From positions 10,416,001 through 10,480,000 of the forward strand of contig NZ_CP107905.1 in the NCBI RefSeq assembly GCF_036014015.1: 64,000 nucleotides of DNA, written 5' to 3'. Each line of letters opens with the position of its first letter. The first letter of the stretch is position 1. The position numbers and the translations under genes were made by a program. The stretch comes from Streptomyces sp. NBC_00457. GTDB taxonomy: Bacteria; Actinomycetota; Actinomycetes; Streptomycetales; Streptomycetaceae. Below the pieces are notes generated by a model. It was not told the origin of the DNA and did not search any database. It saw only the letters and a program-made list of their open reading frames with translations. Below are positions 25,804 to 32,574 of this stretch, piece after piece.

Positions 25804-26331
25804 GGCACCAGGATCGTCGATCTACCGCCCGACGCCTTCGACTTGCCCATCGCCACCTACTCCAGCGCCAACTTCCTGACCGCCAGAGCCGCCGCACGTC
25901 GGATGACCGAGCAGGGGGCAGGCGTGATCGTGACGCTCACGGCGAGCCCGTCACGGACGGCCGTCCCACTCATGGGAGGCATGGCACCGGCATGGGCGGC
26001 GATCGAAGCTCTGTCCCGTGGGCTGGCCGCCGAACTCGGACCGCACGGCGTCCGAGTCGTCTGCTTGAACGCGGCCGGGATGCCGGAAACGCCGCAGCTG
26101 ACCGAGGTGTACGGCTTGCACGCCGCCGCCTACGGCATCAGCCGCGACGCCTTCCGCGGCCGCATGGCCGACCTGACCCTGCGCAAACAGTTGCCCACTG
26201 TCGCCGAGATCGCCAACGTCGCCGCCTTCGTCGCCTCGGACCGCTCCAGCGCGATGACCGGGGCCATCACCAACCTCACCGGCGGCTTGATCACCGATTG
26301 ACAGTGCGTCCGCACGACTTGAAGGAGACAC

Positions 26332-27093
26332 ATGACCGCTGACTTGAAGGCGTATGCCGTTCGGCTCCGCGAACTGCATCACGCCGATGAGATGCTCGTT
26401 CTGCCGAACGCGTGGGACGCGGCCACCGCCCAGATCATGGCTGAGGCCGGGTTCCCCGTGGTGGCAACCACGAGCGCCGCGATCGCGGAGATGCTCGGTT
26501 ACTCCGACGGCGAGGGCGCGCCCTGGCAGGAGATGTTCGCCGCAGCCGGCCGGATCGCCCGCGCGGTGGAGGTCCCGGTCACCATGGATGCCGAGGCGGG
26601 ATACGGACTGCGGCCCCGGGAACTGGTGGACCGGTTGCTGGAGATCGGCGTGGTCGGCTGCAACCTGGAGGACACCGATCACCTCGCGGGCGGACTCGTC
26701 GACGCCGGTGCGCATGCCGAGCGGCTCTCGGCCTTCCGCGCCGCCGCGGACGACGCCGGGGTACCCATCGTGGTCAACGCGCGCGTCGACGCCTTCCTGC
26801 CGGGAGCCGGGGTGGCCGAGGAGGAGCGGGTCGCGGAAGCGGTCCGCCGAGGCCGCCGCTACCTGGAGGCGGGGGCTGACTGCGTCTACCCGATCGGTGT
26901 CGGCGACGAGCGGGACCTCGCCACCCTGGTCGCCGAATTGCCCGGGCCGATCAACGCCAACACCAGGCCGGACGTGCTCGACCTGGCCAAGCTCAGTGCG
27001 CTGGGCGTAGCCCGAGTCTCCTACGGCCCCCGGTTCTACCGCCAAGCGCTGGCCGACCTGAAGGCCGCGGTGCGTCAGGAACTGCTGACCTGA
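26332..27093 (+). CDS. Isocitrate lyase / PEP mutase-superfamily enzyme
   Basis: A 253-residue protein from ATG 26332 behind GAAGGAG. The barrel motifs are MLVLPNAWDAATAQIMAEAG, VATTSAAIAEMLGYSDGE, VTMDAEAGYGLRPRELVDRL (Asp and Glu bind Mg), GCNLEDTDH and NARVDAFLPGAG. No Cys occupies the KKCGH-type active site of true isocitrate lyase, so it belongs to the shorter PEP-mutase/oxaloacetate-hydrolase-like branch. It is third in the SDR operon. The substrate is unknown. Confidence 0.85.
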   Translation: MTADLKAYAVRLRELHHADEMLVLPNAWDAATAQIMAEAGFPVVATTSAAIAEMLGYSDGEGAPWQEMFAAAGRIARAVEVPVTMDAEAGYGLRPRELVDRLLEIGVVGCNLEDTDHLAGGLVDAGAHAERLSAFRAAADDAGVPIVVNARVDAFLPGAGVAEEERVAEAVRRGRRYLEAGADCVYPIGVGDERDLATLVAELPGPINANTRPDVLDLAKLSALGVARVSYGPRFYRQALADLKAAVRQELLT

Positions 27094-27205
27094 CGACGAG
27101 CCCGACCGGCGTGTGGTCGTCCCCGCAGCGCTCACGCCGCGCACCATTCGTCGTGGTGCGCGGCGCCGTCCCGGATCACTTCCCTGACCACCGAGCATGT
27201 CACTC

Positions 27206-27400
27206 TCAACCAGGACACGGACGGGCGTGCGGGGTCAGGGCAACCAGCGCACCGCCGGGGTGGGACACCACGCTCAGTGCCGTGCTGCCGACGACCCGCA
27301 GGCGCCGGTCAAGTTCGAAGCCGAAGAGCATCTGCGCCAGTTTCGACCGCGCATAGGCGGCAAAGGGGCGGACGCGCCGGAGGTGACGCCCACCTGGGGC
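27206..27400 (-). pseudogene. SDR C-terminal fragment
   Basis: [20 protein letters not shown] then [20 protein letters not shown] contains the YxxxK active-site block and the following strand of an SDR. No N-terminal Rossmann part or sensible end is present. The rest of 27094-27688 holds only the leader of the cold-shock gene. Confidence 0.55.
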
Positions 27401-27568
27401 CTGTTCGATGGGGCAGCCATGTGGCCCGCCGGACATCCCTTAGCGGCGGACAGCCGTCTGAGGCCCTGCTGCCGTAACAGCTGCGAGATCAACTCTGTGA
27501 TTCTCTGGCCGAGCGTCACCAGCCGGTGTAACGTCATGATCAGCAGTCGTGGTTCCGAAGTCCCGTTC

Positions 27569-27597
27569 GCCCGTGATTCGCAGTCACGGGCGTTTTT
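27569..27597 (+). terminator. T-tailed hairpin upstream of the cold-shock gene
   Basis: GCCCGTGA, a 7-nt loop and TCACGGGC are followed by GTTTTT, which is the form of an intrinsic terminator. It lies 92 nt before the csp start. It is either the end of an upstream transcript or a structured element in the csp 5' leader. Confidence 0.6.
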
Positions 27598-27688
27598 GCT
27601 GTTCAACGCCTCTCCGGACCAGGGCGATCACCTCCGGGTCCCGCACGGTGCGGGGCCCGATACGAGTCCTCTCGAAGGAGACAGGCAC

Positions 27689-27892
27689 ATGGCTACAGGC
27701 ACTGTGAAGTGGTTCAACTCGGAAAAGGGCTTCGGCTTCATCGAGCAGGAGGGCGGCGGCCCCGACGTCTTCGCCCACTACTCGAACATCGCCGCCCAGG
27801 GCTTCCGTGAGCTCCAGGAAGGCCAGAAGGTGAACTTCGACGTCACCCAGGGCCAGAAGGGCCCGCAGGCGGAGAACATCACTCCCGCCTGA
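27689..27892 (+). CDS. CspA-family cold-shock protein
   Basis: A 67-residue protein from ATG 27689 behind CGAAGGAGACAGG. It is the full OB-fold: [20 protein letters not shown] with RNP1, then DVFAHYSNI with RNP2, to [10 protein letters not shown]. It binds single-stranded RNA and DNA as an RNA chaperone. It is monocistronic, with a T-tailed hairpin in or before its leader and a strong terminator 13 nt after the stop. Streptomyces genomes carry many close paralogues, so I do not assign a specific symbol. Confidence 0.95.
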   Translation: MATGTVKWFNSEKGFGFIEQEGGGPDVFAHYSNIAAQGFRELQEGQKVNFDVTQGQKGPQAENITPA

Positions 27893-27904
27893 CGACGCAC
27901 GAAG

Positions 27905-27939
27905 AAGCCCCCGGCCGGTGACCCACCGGCCGGAGGCTT
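27905..27939 (+). terminator. Strong hairpin terminator after the cold-shock gene
   Basis: AAGCC-C-CCGGCCGGTG pairs with CACCGGCCGG-A-GGCTT around a 3-nt loop, leaving one mismatch. It begins 13 nt after the csp stop. Confidence 0.8.
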
Positions 27940-28353
27940 GGCCGTCTCGCCCCGCCTCCAGACCTGTACGGTCCGGTCGGCGGGGCGTCGTGCATAGTCG
28001 AGCCCGCAGTAGTCATTCGATAGACTCCCCGACCGTAACGATCGCAACGTAAGGCGCATACGCAGACCCGTGGGGCAGGCGCCCTAGCCTGAAGGTCCCC
28101 GCTGGAGGTCTGTGTGCCGCCCTTCGCTCGGCCCGCCCCGCTCGCACTGGCGCGTTCATCGAGGCTGTGCCCGAGGCGCCGGGCTGGACGCTGGAGCCCA
28201 CATTATGGACACGGTTCAGGGCTGTCCGTCGTCCACGCTGGAACGCGGGCCAGGACTGCGGACGTCGTCCACGATTGACGGTCGTAGGGGCGCGGTGGGC
28301 CGTTGGGGCGGCCCGTCAAGCCGGGCCCCGCCCGGCGGGTGCGGTTCACCGTG
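27940..28353. other. Gene-free stretch
   Basis: No frame has convincing protein composition here and I see no repeat. It separates the cold-shock terminator from the end of the ABC-exporter operon on the other strand. Confidence 0.5.
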
Positions 28354-29214
28354 TCACCGTGTGGTCAGCGCGAGGTACCCGTCTTCGAGGGCGGGCTCCA
28401 CCGGCTGCGCCCGGGGACCCGGCGCCGCGGGCGCCACGACCCGGTACCGCATGCCGCCCTCGTGTGGCAGCGCGGACACGACCATCCCTTCGGCCGGCGG
28501 TGGCCCGTCGGTGACGACCCACCACACCCGGCCCCGCGCGCGGTGGGTCAGCTCGTCGACCGTGCCGCGGAAGATGAGCCGGCCCTTGGCGAGTACCGCC
28601 ACCTCGCGGCAGGCCTGCGCGATGTCATCGACGATGTGCGTGCTCAGCAGCACGGTGCGCCGGCCGGCGAACTGGGACAGCAGGGTGCGGAAGCGGATCC
28701 GCTCCTCCGGGTCGAGTCCTGCGGTCGGCTCGTCCACGATCAGCAACTGTGGGTCGGCGAGCAGCGCCTGGGCGATGCCGACCCGTTGCCGCATCCCGCC
28801 GGAGAAGCCGCGCAGCCGCCGGTCGGCGTCCCCGGTCAGGGCGACCACTTCGAGCAGCTCCCCGACGCGTCGGCGGCGTTCCGTGCGGTCGTCCATGCCC
28901 TTGAGCAGCGCGACGTAGTCCAGGAACTGGCGTGCCGTCAGGTCGGGATAGACGCCGAGGTCCTGCGGCAGGTAGCCGAGGCCGCGCTGCACGGCGGTGC
29001 GCCCCGCGCCCGTGCTCAGGTCGTGGCCGCCCACGGTGACCCGGCCGGATGTCGGCTGTACCAGGCCGGCGAGGATGCGCATCAGCGTGGTCTTGCCGGC
29101 GCCGTTCGCGCCGAGCAGCCCGAACATGCCGGTGGGCACGACCAGGTCCAGGCCGTCGAGGGCGGCCACCCCGCCACGGTAGGTCTTCGTCAGGCCGGAG
29201 ATCTCGATCCGCAT
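28354..29214 (-). CDS. ABC transporter ATP-binding protein
   Basis: A 286-residue nucleotide-binding protein. It has Walker A LLGANGAGKTTLMRIL, Q-loop GYLPQDLGVYPDLTA, signature RGFSGGMRQRVGIAQAL, Walker B LLIVDEPTAGLDP and the switch His in LLSTHIVDDIAQ. It is of the ABC-2 (drug/antibiotic export or membrane-homeostasis) type, with a short C-terminal extension. It is the last gene of a five-gene operon, 36 nt after the permease, and should energise the permeases encoded at 29251 and 30075. Confidence 0.93.
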   Translation of the reverse strand: MRIEISGLTKTYRGGVAALDGLDLVVPTGMFGLLGANGAGKTTLMRILAGLVQPTSGRVTVGGHDLSTGAGRTAVQRGLGYLPQDLGVYPDLTARQFLDYVALLKGMDDRTERRRRVGELLEVVALTGDADRRLRGFSGGMRQRVGIAQALLADPQLLIVDEPTAGLDPEERIRFRTLLSQFAGRRTVLLSTHIVDDIAQACREVAVLAKGRLIFRGTVDELTHRARGRVWWVVTDGPPPAEGMVVSALPHEGGMRYRVVAPAAPGPRAQPVEPALEDGYLALTTR

Positions 29215-29250
29215 CGCGTTTCCTTGTGTTCGTCGTTCGTTGGGGTGGTG

Positions 29251-30078
29251 TCAAGCTCGGCGGGCGCGCACCGCGTGCCCCCCGGCGAGCGCGGCGGCCG
29301 CGAGCAGCAGCAGCACCGCGATGGACAGCCAGGCGGTCGTCGGCGTCGGGTCCGGCCGCAGGAAGTTCAGCGTGGCGCCGGGCATCGGGCCGGCCCAGAT
29401 GTCGTCGCCGTCGATGCCGTGGAAGTCGAGCAGCGCGTCGAGCGGGTAGCCGCCGAGCGGGTGGACGAGGGTCCGCGCGGGCGTCGGCATCATGTCCGGC
29501 GGGACTACGTTGCCCCAGAGCCAGTAGCCGACGAAGATCACGCGGAACAGCGGCGCCGGCATGATCAGGGGTACCGCCAGCGCGAAGGCGGCCACGAACA
29601 GCAGGCCCGGCACGATCACCACGGCGCATGCGGCCAGCGCCCAGCCGAGCGCATGCGGGGCGCCGGCGTACACCGCGTACGCCGCGGCGAAGCCGAAGTA
29701 CACCGCCAGGATCGGCACGGCCGTCGCGGCGCCCGCACCGAGGTACTTGCCGACGAGCCGGGCGCCCGGCCGGGCGGGAGCGGCGTCCAGGATCGGCGCC
29801 ACCCGCAGCCGGTCGTCGCGGATGAGCCGATCGGCGAGCAGGCAGCCGTACCCGATCGACAGCAGCGCGTGCAGCTGGACCGCCAGGCCGACGACGGCGG
29901 TCCTGGCCTCGGCCGGCCGCTGGTCGGGTCCGAACAGGTCGCGCAGCAGGCTGCCGCCGATCAGCACGAACAGCACGACGGTCAAGGCGGGCACGATCCA
30001 CACCGACCGTTTGCGGACCTGCATGCGGAACTCGTACCTCAGGCTCGCGCCGAGCGTGCGCGCGGTCTGGCCGGTCAT
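29251..30078 (-). CDS. ABC-2 type transporter permease
   Basis: A 275-residue inner-membrane protein from ATG 30078. The ATG overlaps the upstream stop by four bases (ATGA). It has about six membrane segments, including SVWIVPALTVVLFVLIGGSL, ACAVVIVPGLLFVAAFALAV and AWLSIAVLLLLAAAALAGG. The cytoplasmic start SLRYEFRMQVRKR is typical of ABC-2 permeases. It pairs with the ATPase downstream and the second membrane protein upstream. The substrate is not evident. Confidence 0.85.
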   Translation of the reverse strand: MTGQTARTLGASLRYEFRMQVRKRSVWIVPALTVVLFVLIGGSLLRDLFGPDQRPAEARTAVVGLAVQLHALLSIGYGCLLADRLIRDDRLRVAPILDAAPARPGARLVGKYLGAGAATAVPILAVYFGFAAAYAVYAGAPHALGWALAACAVVIVPGLLFVAAFALAVPLIMPAPLFRVIFVGYWLWGNVVPPDMMPTPARTLVHPLGGYPLDALLDFHGIDGDDIWAGPMPGATLNFLRPDPTPTTAWLSIAVLLLLAAAALAGGHAVRARRA

Positions 30079-30770
30079 TCTTCCTCCTCGCCGATGAGCC
30101 GTTCCGAGCGGGCCAGCACGACCAGTGCCAGCGCGATGAGCGTGGCCGCCGCGCCCAGCAGCGCCAGCCGGTTCCCAGTCCAGTCGCCGGGCACCGCGCC
30201 GCGAGTCGTGGCGAACAGATAGAGCAGCCGCCCCGGCAGGTGCTGCTGCACCAGGCCGGCGAAGAACTGCTGCAACGCCCACAGCGTGGTGACCACCGCA
30301 CCGGCCGCCGCCGGGCTGCGGAATACGGCACCCGCTGCGAAGCCCACGGCCCCCAGGCCGGCCGTCGGCGCCGCCCAGGTGAGCTGCCCGGCGAACGGCC
30401 CGTGATTGGCCGGCCAGCGCGCCCACCAGCCGGTCGCGATCAGCACGGTCGCCGTCAGCCCGGCGACCACCGCGGCCCAGCCCAGCGTGATCGCCATGCG
30501 CCGCAACAGCGTGACCCGGTACGGCGTGGGCGCGGCAAGCTGCAGTTCCACGGCCGGATCCCGCCCGACGAGCGAGGCGCAGCCGACACCGGCGGCGAGC
30601 GGCACCGCCATCTCCAGGGCGCCGAGCAGGATGCGGGCCGTCGTCGTGTCACCCGGCCGGGGGTTGGCGAGCGCGGCCGAGACGCCCAGCACGACGGCGA
30701 TCGGCGGACCGAGCAGGGCCGCCCATCCGGCCCGGCGCGCCTCATATTGCCAAAGCGAAAGTGATCTCAC
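30075..30770 (-). CDS. Membrane protein, second ABC-2 permease-like subunit
   Basis: A 231-residue protein from GTG 30770. The GTG overlaps the anti-sigma stop (GTGA), and the frame continues back to 30791 without a better start. There are about six hydrophobic segments (AALLGPPIAVVLGVSAAL, LIALALVVLARS). The loop GRDPAVELQLAAPTPYRVTL resembles RRDPAAELVAATPTAG in the upstream anti-sigma protein, indicating shared ancestry. It probably forms a heteromeric exporter with the 29251-30078 permease. Confidence 0.8.
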   Translation of the reverse strand: MRSLSLWQYEARRAGWAALLGPPIAVVLGVSAALANPRPGDTTTARILLGALEMAVPLAAGVGCASLVGRDPAVELQLAAPTPYRVTLLRRMAITLGWAAVVAGLTATVLIATGWWARWPANHGPFAGQLTWAAPTAGLGAVGFAAGAVFRSPAAAGAVVTTLWALQQFFAGLVQQHLPGRLLYLFATTRGAVPGDWTGNRLALLGAAATLIALALVVLARSERLIGEEEE

Positions 30771-31693
30771 ATCGGATGGGTAGCGCGCCAACCGCCGTGC
30801 GGTTCACCGCCGTAGGGACCAGGACGCCCGGCCATCACCACCGCGGCGATCCCGCACACGGCGCTCACGGCGAGGACGGCCGCGTTCGTGGACCAGACGT
30901 CCACGATGAACCCCGCCGCCCAGCCGTCACGGGCGAACACGCTGCCCGCCAGCACCCGCACCGCCCACAGCCCGATGGCCGCGCCGAGCGCGACGTCCGG
31001 CCCGAACCGGACGGCGACCAGCAGGCTGACGGAAGACAGCAGCGCCATCGGCCCGAGCCAGGCGGCGATCAGCGCCTTCAGGCTCGCCGCCCCGCCCGCC
31101 TCGGCGGAGGTCAGCGCGGCCGAGGCCGCCACCGCGAGCACCAGGTCGTAGCCGAACACCAGCGCGAGGCGCACGAGCAGCAACAGCGGGCCGGCCGTCG
31201 GGGTGGCGGCGACCAACTCGGCGGCAGGGTCGCGTCGTGATCGGTACGTGCCGGCGACGCCCGCCGCGGCCACGATGGGGGCGACCAGCGCGAGCACCAC
31301 GTCGGCACCGGTCGAGGGCCGCTCAACGGCCGCCGTCTGGACCAGGACGATGACCACGCCGAGCGCCAGCACCAGCGCCGAGGCGACGGGCACGGCCAGC
31401 CGGATCAGCCGGGCCTCGGCCACGACCAGCGCGGCGGCGTACCGCAGGCGTCTCGTCCAGCTACCGCCGTCGGGTGGGTCGGCCGGCCCCTCGATCGCGC
31501 TGCGGGTCAGCACGGCCCGCACCATCCGCGCGGGCTCCGGTGCCCCGTCGCCCGGCGTCGCGGTATCCGCGATCAGCCGCCAGGCGGCGAGGTCGGCGCG
31601 GCAGCGCGCGCAGCCTGCAAGGTGTGCGCGGACCCGGTCGCGGTCCGCGCCGCGCAGCGAGCCGGCGGCGTACGCGGGCAGCATCTCGTTCAT
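30767..31693 (-). CDS. Zinc-finger anti-sigma factor fused to a permease-like membrane domain
   Basis: A 308-residue protein from ATG 31693, overlapping the sigma gene by four bases. Residues 1-45 carry the zf-HC2 anti-sigma motif RAHLAGCARCRADLAAW (HxxxCxxC). Residues about 80-300 have roughly six membrane segments and a loop RRDPAAELVAATPTAG like that of the neighbouring permease. It should hold the adjacent sigma factor at the membrane. The unusual membrane part suggests that sensing is tied to the exporter rather than to regulated proteolysis alone. Confidence 0.82.
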   Translation of the reverse strand: MNEMLPAYAAGSLRGADRDRVRAHLAGCARCRADLAAWRLIADTATPGDGAPEPARMVRAVLTRSAIEGPADPPDGGSWTRRLRYAAALVVAEARLIRLAVPVASALVLALGVVIVLVQTAAVERPSTGADVVLALVAPIVAAAGVAGTYRSRRDPAAELVAATPTAGPLLLLVRLALVFGYDLVLAVAASAALTSAEAGGAASLKALIAAWLGPMALLSSVSLLVAVRFGPDVALGAAIGLWAVRVLAGSVFARDGWAAGFIVDVWSTNAAVLAVSAVCGIAAVVMAGRPGPYGGEPHGGWRATHPM

Positions 31694-32250
31694 TCGGGCA
31701 CCTCCTGGGCGGTGAGCGCGGCGGCGACGGCGGCCCGGGCGTGATGCAGCCGGCTCTTCACCGTGCCGACAGGGATCGCCAGAATCTCGGCGACGTCGGC
31801 GAGCGGCAGGCCGGCCACGAACACCAGGGCGATCACGTCGCGGTGGTGGTCGGGCAGCCGGTCGATGGCCGCGGCCACCGGTGTGCCACCCGCCGCCGCG
31901 ATCGCCAACTCGTCAGGGCCGGCGCCCTGGTCGGGCCGATCGAGCGGGGGGACGCCGATGGTCTCCGGGCCGGACCGGATGCGTAACCGGTTGTGCGCCT
32001 GGCGGCGGGCGACCCCGAATATCCACGTGGTCGCCTTCGAGCGGCCCTCGAAGGCGGCGGCTGAACGCCACACCGCGAGCATCGTGTCCTGGAGGATCTC
32101 CTCGGCGGTCATCCGGTCGCCGGCCAGCCGGTACAGGTAGCCGAACAGCGCGCCGGCGTGCCGCTCGTAGAGGTGGGTCAGCGCGCTCACGTCACCAACG
32201 GCTACCGCACGCAACAGCGCCTCGTCACTGCCCGGCCCGGGCCGCACCAT
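31690..32250 (-). CDS. ECF RNA polymerase sigma factor
   Basis: A 186-residue sigma factor from ATG 32250 behind AGGAGGTGAGC. Region 2 is LTHLYERHAGALFGYLYRLA then MTAEEILQDTMLAVWRSAAA. Region 4 is LPDHHRDVIALVFVAGLPLA then VAEILAIPVGTVKSRLHHAR. It has no C-terminal SnoaL domain, unlike the two other ECF factors in this window, and is instead coupled to an anti-sigma gene. It heads the operon with the ABC exporter and probably activates it in response to envelope or drug stress. Confidence 0.92.
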   Translation of the reverse strand: MVRPGPGSDEALLRAVAVGDVSALTHLYERHAGALFGYLYRLAGDRMTAEEILQDTMLAVWRSAAAFEGRSKATTWIFGVARRQAHNRLRIRSGPETIGVPPLDRPDQGAGPDELAIAAAGGTPVAAAIDRLPDHHRDVIALVFVAGLPLADVAEILAIPVGTVKSRLHHARAAVAAALTAQEVPE

Positions 32251-32574
32251 CCGCTCACCTCCTCGCCTGAAGGTAGGTAGCGAGCGAAGGGGCGAATGGT
32301 TCACCGCACCTCCGCTCGCCGCGTCCGCGCCTGGGTCGGCAGCGCAGTCGTACGCCCGGCTGACCAGCGTCCCGCGTCGTCTGCGCCGTGGCCGTCGCCC
32401 AGCGGTCGGCGAGCAGCTACGGGAAGGCGAGCACGGTGGCATCGTCGGCGGCCGCGATCGCGAGCAGGCCGGCTCGCTCACGTGCGTCTGGTTGATCGGG
32501 TCTATGTACGCCACTACGCCCGGCGGCCTATGGGGAGTTCCGTGCGTGTGGCCGCCCCTCGAACCGTGCGTGGC
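32251..32574. other. Intergenic region upstream of the sigma/ABC operon
   Basis: This holds the promoter of the operon. I cannot assign -35/-10 boxes with confidence. On the minus strand a short stretch AIAAADDATVLAFP before a stop near 32416 looks weakly protein-like but has no start or domain. Confidence 0.4.

Larger units (their letters stand above)
25216..26301 (+). pseudogene. Short-chain dehydrogenase/reductase gene interrupted by an IS200/605-type relic
   Basis: GTG 25216 follows GGAGG. The N-terminal part has VYGAGGAVGSAVAQAFAAEG and DISFNAISLPQTGIQ (to 25509). The C-terminal part resumes in the same frame at 25804 (GTRIVDLPPDAFDLPIATYS) and continues to PHGVRVVCLNAAGMPETPQL and the usual end. 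The 294 bp between them encode foreign protein and an in-frame stop at 25786. Removing the insert restores a normal SDR of about 263 residues. Confidence 0.8.

Noticed and set aside
28303..30222. 639-codon plus-strand frame opposite the ABC operon
   Set aside because: It is antisense to three overlapping, motif-rich genes, has no domain and is low-complexity.
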